Positions 7,753-15,836 of a DNA stretch of 64,000 bases are shown in pieces. Both the position numbers and the translations under genes were made by a program. Position 1 is the first letter of the stretch, and each line of letters starts with the position of its first letter. The DNA lies in the NCBI RefSeq assembly GCF_030684895.1, contig NZ_JAUXXP010000084.1, forward strand, positions 62,001-126,000. Reading direction: 5' to 3'. The notes under the pieces were generated by a model. It was not told the DNA's origin. It was given only the letters and a program-made list of their open reading frames with translations, and ran no database searches. This stretch comes from Pseudomonas sp. Its GTDB lineage: Bacteria > Pseudomonadota > Gammaproteobacteria > Pseudomonadales > Pseudomonadaceae.

Positions 7753-7974
7753 TTAGTTATCTTGTTTTTTTGGATTTTTTGAATGATCTTTCTTTGTATA
7801 TGGGCGATTTTCATAAAGTCCCTTATCTTTCTCAAGCTCAGCCTCTAGTTGCTGAATAGCTTCTCTTTGTGCGGGAGGGAGATTTTCGATTGCTAATTTT
7901 TGTGCCGGAGTCGATTCGTTGCTATAGCTTGGAAGCGCCATAGTTATAAGAATTAGTGCCGCGATTATTTTCAT
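7753..7974 (-). CDS. Cassette 3: small secreted hypothetical protein
   Basis: 73 residues with a signal peptide (MKIIAALILITMALPSYS) and a charged helical mature part ending in lysine-rich KKDHSKNPKKQDN. It has no cysteine and no known motif. The ATG begins five bases after the attC-2 R' core GTTAGGC, and AGGC is the only ribosome-binding candidate. Confidence 0.6.
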   Translation of the reverse strand: MKIIAALILITMALPSYSNESTPAQKLAIENLPPAQREAIQQLEAELEKDKGLYENRPYTKKDHSKNPKKQDN

Positions 7975-7979
7975 AGATT

Positions 7980-8068
7980 GCCTAACGATTAAGCTAACGG
8001 GCGGCCAAAAGCGCAGCTTTTGGACGTCCAGCGAACGAAGTGAGCGATAGTTGAGCGCATTGTTATGC
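7980..8068 (-). other. attC site of cassette 2
   Basis: A textbook attC. On the minus strand R'' is GCATAAC (plus 8062-8068) and R' is GTTAGGC (plus 7980-7986). The inner L boxes (AATGCGCTCAAC / CGTTAGCTTAATC) and a central palindrome CCAAAAGCTGCGCTTTTGG are present. Length is 89 bp. Confidence 0.85.
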
Positions 8069-8238
8069 GTGAAACATACGCGCTGGAAAGATGTTCATAA
8101 AGTTCATGCTGTTATAAATTTAGATTTTCGGGGCAATGTTTTTATCAGGCACTTAATGTTCAAAATATTTAAATAAGAAATAGACTTTGTGAGGCGGATA
8201 TAATCTATTTTTTGTGTAGGGTTGGTTGTGCTTACAAT
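8069..8238. other. AT-rich non-coding 3' part of cassette 2
   Basis: 170 bases between the FRG gene stop and its attC with no convincing open frame. Its markedly low GC content supports horizontal origin. Confidence 0.5.
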
Positions 8239-9018
8239 CTAAAATCCGTGCTCTCTAATGATTCTGCGGCACAGGGAGTCAAGATCCTGGTATATGAATT
8301 CTTCATTTATGCCTAGCTTTGCTAAAACCCTAACCATCTCTTTTCTTTTTTCTTTACTTCGGGCATCAACTTTTATCATGTGAAAGTCATCCGGATTGCT
8401 TAGATATGTATCAATGCTGTCTGGGTTTTTTCCATGAACGGTGAAGCAACCCTTCTGTGATGAAATGCGTCTTAAGTTTTGAGTTGCGTTAATGGCGATA
8501 GGGGGATTCGGATAATCTGTTGTGCTGGTTGGTGTTAGATTTGGCGGTAGATAGGAGTTTAATTTTAATACATCCCCATTAAGCTCAAATTCATCGGCCG
8601 CTATTATTGCAGGGCAATATAGCGTTGCGGAATTTATGGTTTTCTTGTTTAGAGAGTATGGGTTTAGCACCCAAACAGCTCTATATCCATTGTAAGTCGG
8701 CTCTGATGTTAGTGAAAAAAACAATGCGACGAGCGCTGACTCTGACCAGTCTAGTAGTCTTGTTGGCAGGCCGTGATGCTGCATCAAAGAAAAAATCTCC
8801 CAAGGGGTTAGATTTCTTTCTGCAGCGTATGCCTTGTAGGAAACTAAGAAGTCGTGCTCAATGCTGCTTTCTTTATGCATCGCGTTACGCCACACTATTC
8901 CGGGTACGGGTAAGTAACTGGTTTTTGCAACGCCTCGAAACCAAAGTTCGTCCCGATTTTTTAATTTATCAATATAATCTACAAATTCTGCAATGTTTGT
9001 AATTTTGAACTCTTTCAA
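8239..9018 (-). CDS. Cassette 2: FRG domain protein
   Basis: 259 residues. The N-terminal half carries the FRG domain, named for its Phe-Arg-Gly: LWFRGVAKTSYLPVPGIVWR at about residues 25-44. It is followed by the conserved LMQHHGLPTRLLDWS and ALVALFFSL at about 92-118, and the late FTVHGKNP. The domain is of unknown chemistry, turns up in mobile islands, and has been linked by context to anti-phage modules. The TTG start is preceded by GGAGGGG, a strong ribosome site. It is the largest and most recognisable cassette gene. Confidence 0.8.
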   Translation of the reverse strand: MKEFKITNIAEFVDYIDKLKNRDELWFRGVAKTSYLPVPGIVWRNAMHKESSIEHDFLVSYKAYAAERNLTPWEIFSLMQHHGLPTRLLDWSESALVALFFSLTSEPTYNGYRAVWVLNPYSLNKKTINSATLYCPAIIAADEFELNGDVLKLNSYLPPNLTPTSTTDYPNPPIAINATQNLRRISSQKGCFTVHGKNPDSIDTYLSNPDDFHMIKVDARSKEKRKEMVRVLAKLGINEEFIYQDLDSLCRRIIREHGF

Positions 9019-9051
9019 GTTCCCCTCCAGGGATGATTTATGAGCTTGTTC

Positions 9052-9128
9052 GCATAACGATTAAGCTAAGGGGCCGGCTTTAGCCGGTCCCAGCGAACGG
9101 AGTGAGCGCTTTGAGCGCATTGTTAGGC
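9052..9128 (-). other. attC site of cassette 1
   Basis: 77 bp. On the minus strand R'' is GCCTAAC (plus 9122-9128) and R' is GTTATGC (plus 9052-9058), with AATGCGCTCAAAGCGCTC, CGTTCGCTGGG, the hairpin ACCGGCTAAAGCCGG and CTTAGCTTAATC between. It shares most of its arms with the attC of cassette 2. Confidence 0.85.
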
Positions 9129-9524
9129 TCAGCCACCGAATTTTATACGGGCAAGCATGGCGGCAGACGCAAGTATACTAATACTAGCCTGCATACAAAG
9201 CACCCCATATGGATTGTCTGGTTTGCCTAGATCTAATAGTGGTATAAAGTGCTTTAATTCTGTTTCGCTGATATTTGGTTTGTATTCTTGTATGCATTGC
9301 CAAATTTTCAATGCTGACTCTTGTGATGAGAATATTAGGCGGCAGTTTAGGGTTGAAAATGCCAGATATGCCACTACTAGCACAGCTATCATCCCGGTTG
9401 GTGGTTTGCTTGATGACCAAACAAAAACTATTGCTGCTACTGTTACGGCCTGATAGTAGCCCCAAAACTTGTGTGTTTGGTCTGTGGTACTACGAAGATA
9501 TGAAACAGCATCAGTAAGCTTCAT
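9129..9524 (-). CDS. Cassette 1: hypothetical membrane protein
   Basis: 131 residues with about three membrane helices: YYQAVTVAAIVFVWSS, GMIAVLVVAYLAFSTLN and ASISILASAAMLARI. A soluble stretch (SALKIWQCIQEYKPNISETE) lies between the second and third. No known domain was recognised. AGGTG lies six bases before the ATG. The stop codon directly abuts the attC R'' core, a compact layout typical of cassettes. Confidence 0.68.
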   Translation of the reverse strand: MKLTDAVSYLRSTTDQTHKFWGYYQAVTVAAIVFVWSSSKPPTGMIAVLVVAYLAFSTLNCRLIFSSQESALKIWQCIQEYKPNISETELKHFIPLLDLGKPDNPYGVLCMQASISILASAAMLARIKFGG

Positions 9525-9549
9525 GATGACACCTGCGCTAATTTTCTGT

Positions 9550-9598
9550 GCCTAACTATTAATTATGCGACACGCATGTCGCGATATGTGTCGCATAA
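9550..9598 (-). other. Decayed upstream attC/boundary palindrome
   Basis: GCCTAAC at 9550-9556 is a perfect R' core in cassette orientation (GTTAGGC). Beyond it lies a palindrome with 11-bp arms, TTATGCGACAC / GTGTCGCATAA (9563-9573 and 9588-9598). This is unlike the other attC sites. It marks the right limit of the recognisable array and may be a foreign insertion or a different recombination site. Confidence 0.45.
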
Positions 9599-9838
9599 AC
9601 TTCCTTGTCTTCGGCTAAGTCCGTGCCTGCCTTGCAGGTATTCGCAGCAACGCAAGAGCACCTAGAGGAAAACGCGACATGGTTGCCGGTAAACCCGACC
9701 TGCTGGCGAAATGCTGGCAGGCTTGAGGCAGAAGCTAGTTCATTCATGTTGAGGCTGTCCATGGCGGCATCTGAAACAGAATTACAGTCAGCTTTTGCCT
9801 TTGCTTTGTCAGCCAAAGAAATATCAGCCGCGCGCCAA
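9559..9838 (-). pseudogene. Possible truncated cassette gene fragment
   Basis: A frame open on the minus strand encodes about 90 residues (ISLADKAKAKADCNSVSDAA ... THIATCVSHN) and ends inside the boundary palindrome, as cassette genes end inside their attC. It has no start of its own: the reading frame continues into the long dispersed repeat at 9829, which appears to have removed the 5' part. Its coding nature is uncertain, since the opposite strand is also open here. Confidence 0.35.
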
Positions 9839-10079
9839 GTCCCCGTCAGGAGGCCGAGCGTAGGTGTTGCGGAGGGGGGCGAGCCGCATGGATGCGGCGA
9901 GAGGCTTAAAGGGCCAGGGACGGCCCTTGTAAGCCGGCCCCCGGAGCAGCGCCGGAGGGAGGGAAGTTGAGCGAAGCGAAACCCGGATGCAGGGGCGCAT
10001 TCTCTTTGGTTACTTTCTCTTGTGCGAAGCAAGAGAAAGTGACGCGCCCGAGGGGGCGCAACACGAAACATCAGCGCAT
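9829..10079 (-). repeat. Long dispersed repeat, right (inverted) copy flanking the cassette array
   Basis: Reverse-complement counterpart of 5803-6052, from CGCGCGCCAAGTCCCCGTCA to ACACGAAACATCAGCGCA. Further outward, 10190-10350 carries inverted pieces of the sequence seen at 5670-5770 and a REP half with GCTAAAGCCCCTCCCACA. No integrase or other gene is visible in 9525-10390. Confidence 0.8.
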
Positions 10080-10390
10080 ACGGTGGTGTGCCGAACGACT
10101 ATGTAATAGCCGAGTAATGATGGGTATCGCGCTGCTCAACCCATCCTACGGTGCTAGAAACATCAGCCTACGCAATGCAATGCCGAACACGAAAAGCACC
10201 CTCTCCCCCGGCCCCCGCTCTGCGCCCCAGTCCTTCGCAGAGCTCAGGCCGCTCCAGCGGGCGAAGCAGTGCTTCGCTTTTTCCGCTTTCGCCCCGTAAA
10301 CGGGCGAGGGGAGCAAAGCGTCATGTCGCGGCTAAAGCCCCTCCCACAAGGTGGCTGCATTGCTGGCTGAGTTGCTGCGCAGCAACTGCC

Positions 10391-11101
10391 TCAACTCCAC
10401 AATTCCCCCACCGGCGTATCCCCCGCATACCGCGTCGCCACCTGCGCCTGCAGCAACTCAGCCGTCGCCAGCGCATCGGTCAACGCATGGTGCGCCTGGT
10501 ACATCGGCAGGTTGTAACGCAGGCGACTGTCAGCCAAACGGATCGACACTGGCTGCCGCCCCAACAACCGCCCCACCCAGCCCGGCTGGCGCTTGGGATA
10601 CAGGCGCGCTTCCAGCTGCATGGTGTCGATCACCGGGAACTGCAAACCCTCACCCAATTGCTGGCGCAGCGCCTGGTCGAGAAAGCTGCGCTCAATGTTG
10701 CGGTAATGCACCACCATCACCTTGCCGGCCATGGCGGTCAGCAGCTCGTCGAGTATCTGCCCCAAACGTGGTGCGTGGCGGATGTCCGAGTGGGTGATGT
10801 GGTGGAAGGTCACCGATTCGCCGCTCAACTCGCTGGCCGGTTTGACCACCCAGTAGCGCGCCGCGCCGCAGCGGATGCGTTGCAGGTTGAAGGGCAGCAG
10901 GCCGAGGCTGACGATGGCGTGCTGGTTGGCGTCGAGGCCGGTGGTTTCCACGTCCAGGGCCAGCAGCAGCACCTGCTCCAGCGGGGTGTCGGCGGTTACG
11001 CAGCCGGCCCGGTAGAAGGCTTGCAGGCGTGGGTCGCGAGCGTTGGCGGCGAGTTCGGCAAAGCGCGCGGCCCAGTCCAGTGCTGTGGCGGACGGTGTCA
11101 C
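10391..11101 (-). CDS. DnaQ-like 3'-5' exonuclease (DEDDh)
   Basis: 236 residues with the exonuclease fold of the DnaQ/RNase T superfamily. ExoI is the metal-binding LLLALDVETTGLD (Asp50, Glu52). The C-terminal HHALTDALATAELLQ supplies the DEDDh-type catalytic His and Asp. An N-terminal helical extension of ~40 residues precedes the domain. It starts with GTG, overlapping the stop of the upstream DUF294 gene by four bases, so the two are translated together. This pairing with a cNMP/CBS/DUF294 protein is conserved in pseudomonads. It probably degrades single-stranded DNA or RNA or a nucleotide signal; the substrate is not established. Confidence 0.85.
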   Translation of the reverse strand: MTPSATALDWAARFAELAANARDPRLQAFYRAGCVTADTPLEQVLLLALDVETTGLDANQHAIVSLGLLPFNLQRIRCGAARYWVVKPASELSGESVTFHHITHSDIRHAPRLGQILDELLTAMAGKVMVVHYRNIERSFLDQALRQQLGEGLQFPVIDTMQLEARLYPKRQPGWVGRLLGRQPVSIRLADSRLRYNLPMYQAHHALTDALATAELLQAQVATRYAGDTPVGELWS

Positions 11102-12972
11102 AGGCTTTTGCCCGGTTGCGCGGGGTAGCGGAAACGCAGGAATTTCTGCGCGTTGCTAATCACGCCAAAGGCTTCCTTGAGGTTGTGCCGATCACTGGCG
11201 GAGACTTTTTCCGGCTCGATGTAGTTGTTTGGCTGTGCGCCGTCGGCGGCGGCCATGGCCTGGTGGCGGGCGCGGACCAGGCTGAGAAATTCCAGGGCGT
11301 AGCGCAGCTGGCTTAGGGCTTCGGGCTGCAGCAGTTTGGTTTTGCCGATGGCGTCGAGGCGCTCCAGGGAGTTCTGCGCCTTGCTGCCGCAGGCCAGGGC
11401 GTGCACGCGGATCAGGTCGGTGAGCGGCGCGGTGCCACGGCCCTTGAGGTTGATGATGTTCTTCTGCTGGCCGTCGGTTTCCATCACAAAGGTGCGGAAG
11501 AAGCCCAGCGGCGGCGTGCGGTTGAGGGCGTTGCGCGCCAGGGCGGCGAGGAAGGCCGGGTTGCTGCTGGCCTTCTGTGCGAGCAGGTCTTTGAGGTTTT
11601 CCACCAGGTCGATCTCGCCATACACGCCGTCGAGGTCGAAGAAGATGCAGCTGTGCAGCAGGGTTTGCGGCTTGGGTTGCTCGATCCACTGGTTGAAGTA
11701 GCCGCGCCAGACGCTCAGCGGCTGCCGCCATTGGGCGTTGCTGGCCATGATGCCGCCCTTGCAGTAGCTGTAGCCGCAGGCGGCCAGGCCGTCGCTGACG
11801 AACTGGGCCAGGGCCGCGAAGTAGGCATCGTGCTGCGCCGGGTCGAAGCGGTCATCGAGCACCAGGGCGTTGTCCTGATCGGTGACCAGCAGCTGTTCGT
11901 CGCGGGCCATGGAGCCGGCGACCATAAAGCAGTAGGGCACTGGCGGCGGGCCGAGTTTCTGCTCGGCCAGTTCCAGCAGACGCTGGGTAAAGGCGCGGCC
12001 GATGCCGGCCATGGCGCTGCCGACCATATGTGCGGTGGCGTGTTCGTTGACCATGCGCACAAAGGTGCCGCGCAGGTCCGCCAGCAGGCTTTGCAGGCCG
12101 GCGACATTCGGCTGGTTGAAGATCGAGTTGACCAGGTACAGGCTGCTCTGCGACTCGTAGCGGATGATGTCGCTCAGGCTGATCAGGCCGATGGGGCGGC
12201 GCCGCTGCATCACCGGCAAGTGGTGGATGTTGTGGCGCAGCATGCACAGCATGGCATCGAACACGCTGTCATCGGCCTGCACGGTGAAGGGCTCGGGGGT
12301 CATCACCTGGCTGATCGGCGCGCTGCTTGCCAGCCCCACGGCGAGTACGCGGGTGCGCAGGTCGCGGTCGGTGAGGATGCCGACCATCGCCGCGCCGGGC
12401 GCATCGCCATCGACAATCACCAGGGAGGACACGCTTTGCTCGGTCATCAGCTGGGCGGCCTGTTGCACCGGTGTGTCGAGGCTGACGCAGACCGGCTGGC
12501 GCGAGATCAGTTTGCGCACCTTGAGCTGGACCAGCTCGCTGGCCTGGCCCTGGCTTTCCACTGCGGATTTCAGCCGCGACTGGCCTTCGGCCTCGACGAA
12601 TTCGGCAAAGCCGTCGTGCTCTTCGCACAGCTGGGCGAACAGGGTGGCGGGGATAAAGTAGATCAAGCTGTCTTCAATCGCCCGCGCCGGGAAGCGCACT
12701 TTGTTGCTGCGCAGCAGGCCGGCCTGGCCGAAGATGTCGCCTTCGCTCAGGCGGTTGTACAGCTCGCCGCTGCGCCGGTAGATTTCCACCGCGCCGCTGC
12801 GCACGTAGTGCAGCTCGTGGATGGCCGCGCCGTACAGGAGGATGTCCGTACCGGCCTTGAAGTAGGCCACCTCGACCTGCCGGGCGATGGCGTCGAGGCT
12901 GTCGTCGGGCAGCGCATCGAAGGGCGGGAAGCGCTGCAGGTGGTCGCGGATCTCCAGTAACTCGATCTGCAT
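11098..12972 (-). CDS. cNMP-binding / CBS / DUF294 nucleotidyltransferase-like protein
   Basis: A 624-residue cytosolic multidomain protein. Residues ~15-130 form a cyclic-nucleotide-binding beta-roll (HYVRSGAVEIYRR, GDIFGQAGLLR). Residues ~155-280 are a CBS pair (TPVQQAAQLMTEQSVSSLV; VMTPEPFTVQADDSVFDAM). Residues ~310-450 are a DUF294 nucleotidyltransferase-like core with VAGSMARDEQLLVTDQDNAL, keeping GS...R and the D-x-D metal site. The C-terminal DUF294_C domain completes it. It is likely a nucleotide-responsive transferase like GlnD-type enzymes; the target is unknown. The ATG at 12972 has GAGG six bases upstream; the start eight codons earlier lacks a ribosome site. Confidence 0.87.
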   Translation of the reverse strand: MQIELLEIRDHLQRFPPFDALPDDSLDAIARQVEVAYFKAGTDILLYGAAIHELHYVRSGAVEIYRRSGELYNRLSEGDIFGQAGLLRSNKVRFPARAIEDSLIYFIPATLFAQLCEEHDGFAEFVEAEGQSRLKSAVESQGQASELVQLKVRKLISRQPVCVSLDTPVQQAAQLMTEQSVSSLVIVDGDAPGAAMVGILTDRDLRTRVLAVGLASSAPISQVMTPEPFTVQADDSVFDAMLCMLRHNIHHLPVMQRRRPIGLISLSDIIRYESQSSLYLVNSIFNQPNVAGLQSLLADLRGTFVRMVNEHATAHMVGSAMAGIGRAFTQRLLELAEQKLGPPPVPYCFMVAGSMARDEQLLVTDQDNALVLDDRFDPAQHDAYFAALAQFVSDGLAACGYSYCKGGIMASNAQWRQPLSVWRGYFNQWIEQPKPQTLLHSCIFFDLDGVYGEIDLVENLKDLLAQKASSNPAFLAALARNALNRTPPLGFFRTFVMETDGQQKNIINLKGRGTAPLTDLIRVHALACGSKAQNSLERLDAIGKTKLLQPEALSQLRYALEFLSLVRARHQAMAAADGAQPNNYIEPEKVSASDRHNLKEAFGVISNAQKFLRFRYPAQPGKSL

Positions 12973-13130
12973 GGGTGGCCTCGCAGTAACAGGCACTAGA
13001 GGATACGGCGATTGCCGGGTGCTGTCCGCCTTGCTGGCGTTACTGGGTGTGCCGACTGGGTGAGAGGGTGCTGAGTCGCTAGTTCTCCAGGGCTATGCTG
13101 GGGTGACGGGTGCCGCGATGCTTAGCTTTT

Positions 13131-13194
13131 GTAGGAGCGGGCTTGCCCGCGATTGCGGTCAATTGAAAAACATCGCGGCCAAGGCCGCTCCTAC
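13131..13194. repeat. REP pair, GTAGGAGCGG family
   Basis: Inverted arms GTAGGAGCGGGCTTGCCCGCGA and ATCGCGGCCAAGGCCGCTCCTAC enclose about 20 bases, in the gap between the divergent DUF294 and LemA genes. Confidence 0.75.
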
Positions 13195-13256
13195 CGGTTG
13201 TGTGCAACCGGTCATTGAGGCATTGCTTTTTAACGACCTGCTTTCAAGGAGTAGTT

Positions 13257-13823
13257 ATGCAAGGGGCGGGATTCTGGGTGGTGCTGGCGCTGCTGTTGGC
13301 GCTCGCTGGTTTGACGATTTATTACTACAACCGCCTGGTGTTCAACCGCGCGCGGGTGGCTGAGGCGTGGAGTGGCATTGATGTGCAACTCAAGCGTCGC
13401 GCCAGCCTGATTCCGGCGTTGGTCGAGTGCGTGCGCCAGTACATGAGTTACGAGCAGGGTACCCTGCAGGCGTTGGTGCAGGAGCGTATGCGTGCGGTGC
13501 AGCTGGCGGATTCGCCGCTGGGCCAGCGCGCGCCGGTGGAGGCGCATCTGGGTACTCAGTTGCGCCAGCTGTTTGCCCTGGTCGAGGATTACCCGGCGCT
13601 CAAGGCCGACGGCCAGTTTCTCGATCTGCAACGCAACATCAGCGAGGTCGAGGAGCATATTCAGATGGCTCGGCGTTACTACAACGGCGCGGTGCGCGAG
13701 CTGAATGTGCTGGTCGAGTCGGTGCCGAGCAACCTGGTGGCGCGGCCCTTTGCCTTTACCCAGGCCGAGTACTTCAGCCTGGATGACCCGCGTGACGCCC
13801 AGTCGCCAAAAATGGAGTTTTGA
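13257..13823 (+). CDS. LemA family protein
   Basis: 188 residues. An N-terminal membrane helix (FWVVLALLLALAGLTIYYYN) is followed by the LemA hallmark NRLVFNRARVAEAWSGIDVQLKRR. The helical-bundle signatures SLIPALVECVRQYM and ARRYYNGAVRELN (residues ~150-162) are also present. The start is set by AAGGAG six bases before the ATG. It is co-transcribed with the DUF2207 gene one base downstream, a pairing found in many bacteria. Its molecular role is unknown; membrane anchoring with the bundle in the periplasm or cytoplasm is inferred. Confidence 0.9.
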   Translation: MQGAGFWVVLALLLALAGLTIYYYNRLVFNRARVAEAWSGIDVQLKRRASLIPALVECVRQYMSYEQGTLQALVQERMRAVQLADSPLGQRAPVEAHLGTQLRQLFALVEDYPALKADGQFLDLQRNISEVEEHIQMARRYYNGAVRELNVLVESVPSNLVARPFAFTQAEYFSLDDPRDAQSPKMEF

Positions 13824-13824
13824 C

Positions 13825-15753
13825 ATGCTGCGAGTGCTGCGTTTTGCCCTGTTGAGCCTGTGCCTGCTGCCGTTGTGGGTTGCTGCGGCCGAGGTGATCG
13901 AAGACTTTGCCGTGACCCTGCAGGTGCAGGCCGACGGCAACCTGCTGGTGACCGAACGGATTACCGTGCAGGCCGAGGGTGAGCAGATCAAGCGCGGTAT
14001 CTACCGCGATCTGCCGGTCAGCTACAGCTTGCCCCTGGGCCTGTTGCAGAGCAGCCAGATCACCCTGCTTGGGGTGAGCCGCGATGGCCAGGCGGAGCGG
14101 GCGCGGGTCGAACAGAACGGCAGCTGGGTGCGCTATTACCTCGGCTCGGCCGACCATCTGCTGCAGCCGGGGCGTTATCAGTACGAGCTGCGTTACCGGG
14201 TTGAGCGCCAGCTGTTGCACCACTTCAATAGCGACGAGCTGTATTGGAACGTCACCGGTAATCAGTGGGTGTTTCCGATTCTCCAGGCCTCGGTCGAGGT
14301 CAAGCTGCCGCCGGGTGCGCGGATTGGTGATGTGGCCGCCTATACCGGCGCTGATGGTGCGCAGGGCCAGGCCTACGAGGTGCTTGAGCAGCGCGACGAC
14401 TACCTGCGCCTGGCCACCACCGAAGCCTTGCCGGCCTACCACGGCCTGACGGTGGCCGTGGATTGGCCAGCCGGCCTGGTGGCGCGGCCGGGTGTAGCGC
14501 AGCGCCTGGGCTCTCTGCTGCTGGATAACCTCGGTCTGTGCCTGGGCGCGCTGCTGCTGGTCGGCCTGGTGATTTTTTATCTGCGGGCCTGGGACCGGGT
14601 CGGCCGTGACCCTGAAAAGGGCCTGATCATTCCGCTGTTCGAAGCTCCGCAGGGCATGAGCGCGGTGCAGGCTGGCTACCTCTGGCATCGCGGGTTGCGT
14701 GGCGACTACGACTCGGCGCGAGTGCTCAGTGTGTGCTTCACCGATTGGGCCATACGCCGGCTGATTCAATTGAAGGACAGGCCCAGGGCCGATGGCTTTG
14801 TGGTCACCCTGGGCGCTGCGCAGCCTGATCAGCCGCAGACCAATGAGCGTGAGCCTTTGGCTTTGCTGTTCCCCAAAGGTCAGGACAGCAAGCCACTGGT
14901 CCTTGGCGCTCGCTACGAGCGCCGACTGGTGGCGGCTCAAGAGCATGTGATCAACCACCTTAAGAGCGAGGGCAAGCACTGGTTCAGCCATAACCGCGGC
15001 ATCTGGGCTTGGGGGCTGTTCTGGGCGATTGCCGCCTGTCTGTTGATGGTGTTTGCCGGGGCCCACGGCGCGGACGAGATGGCCGGCGGATTTGCCGGTG
15101 TGATGTTTACCTTGGGCTTTGGCGTGCCGTCGCTGTTTGTGCTGCGCATGGCCTGGCAACAACCCACTTGGGGTAAGAAGATCGGCCTGAGCCTGGCAGG
15201 TTTGATGTTTATCTGGCCGGTGCCGATTGGCTTGTGGATGCTCAGCGAGGCGGCGTCCGTGCCGGCCTTGCTGCTGCTCTGTGTGTATGTGCTGGTGGTG
15301 GTGCTGTTCTATTACCTGTTGCCGGCGCCATCGATTGAAGGGCGGCGCCTGCTTGATCAGCTGGAAGGCTATCGCGACTACCTGCAACTGGCGGAAAGCG
15401 ATGCCCTGGCCCTGGCCGGCAATGCCCCGGCGATGAGCATCGCGCTGTACGAAAAACACCTGCCCTACGCCATGGCTCTTGGCGTGGAAGACAAATGGAG
15501 CGCACGCTTTAGCGCAGCGCTGGCCAGCGGCCTGATCGACCCGGCGCAGCGCGACTATCAACCTGACTGGTATCACAGCCGCAGCAGCTTCAGCACCCCG
15601 CTGGCGATGAGCACCGCCCTGGCTGCCGGGTTAAGCAGCGCCACCGCGCTGGCCTCATCGCCACCGTCGAGCAGCTCGTCAGACGGTGGTGGTTCATCCG
15701 GGGGCGGTTCGTCAGGTGGCGGCGGCGGCGGCGGGGGAGGCGGCGGTTGGTAG
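13825..15753 (+). CDS. DUF2207 membrane protein with poly-glycine tail
   Basis: 642 residues. A signal peptide (LLSLCLLPLWVAAA) precedes the extracytoplasmic DUF2207 beta domain (VIEDFAVTLQVQADGNLLVTERI; residues ~20-225). Then come a membrane helix (LCLGALLLVGLVIFYLRAW), a cytosolic region with VGRDPEKGLIIPLFE, further helices around 400-520, and a late segment LDQLEGYRDYLQLAESD. The last 27 residues are Ser/Gly only, ending GGGGGGGGGGGW, as in many family members. One base separates it from lemA. Function is unknown. Confidence 0.9.
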   Translation: MLRVLRFALLSLCLLPLWVAAAEVIEDFAVTLQVQADGNLLVTERITVQAEGEQIKRGIYRDLPVSYSLPLGLLQSSQITLLGVSRDGQAERARVEQNGSWVRYYLGSADHLLQPGRYQYELRYRVERQLLHHFNSDELYWNVTGNQWVFPILQASVEVKLPPGARIGDVAAYTGADGAQGQAYEVLEQRDDYLRLATTEALPAYHGLTVAVDWPAGLVARPGVAQRLGSLLLDNLGLCLGALLLVGLVIFYLRAWDRVGRDPEKGLIIPLFEAPQGMSAVQAGYLWHRGLRGDYDSARVLSVCFTDWAIRRLIQLKDRPRADGFVVTLGAAQPDQPQTNEREPLALLFPKGQDSKPLVLGARYERRLVAAQEHVINHLKSEGKHWFSHNRGIWAWGLFWAIAACLLMVFAGAHGADEMAGGFAGVMFTLGFGVPSLFVLRMAWQQPTWGKKIGLSLAGLMFIWPVPIGLWMLSEAASVPALLLLCVYVLVVVLFYYLLPAPSIEGRRLLDQLEGYRDYLQLAESDALALAGNAPAMSIALYEKHLPYAMALGVEDKWSARFSAALASGLIDPAQRDYQPDWYHSRSSFSTPLAMSTALAAGLSSATALASSPPSSSSSDGGGSSGGGSSGGGGGGGGGGGW

Positions 15754-15761
15754 AGCGCTTT

Positions 15762-15817
15762 TGTGGGAGGGGCTTTATCCGCGACTAACTTTGATCGCGG
15801 CTAAAGCCCCTCCCACA
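15762..15817. repeat. REP pair, TGTGGGAGGGG family
   Basis: Inverted arms TGTGGGAGGGGCTTTATCC and CGGCTAAAGCCCCTCCCACA lie between the convergent DUF2207 and small membrane protein genes. They may double as a terminator. Confidence 0.75.
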
Positions 15818-15836
15818 CATCATGACCTCAGCAGCG

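Noticed and set aside
9599..10390. Integron integrase next to the cassettes
   Set aside because: I looked for a tyrosine recombinase frame on both strands on the right side of the array. Only repeat sequence and a gene fragment are present.
11401..12960. 519-residue open frame on the plus strand
   Set aside because: Antisense to the cNMP/CBS/DUF294 gene with shadow composition (Val, His, Gln, Gly); the DUF294 gene has clear domains.
13774..15576. 600-residue open frame on the minus strand
   Set aside because: Antisense to lemA-DUF2207 and rich in His, Gln and Ala; no ribosome site or motif.
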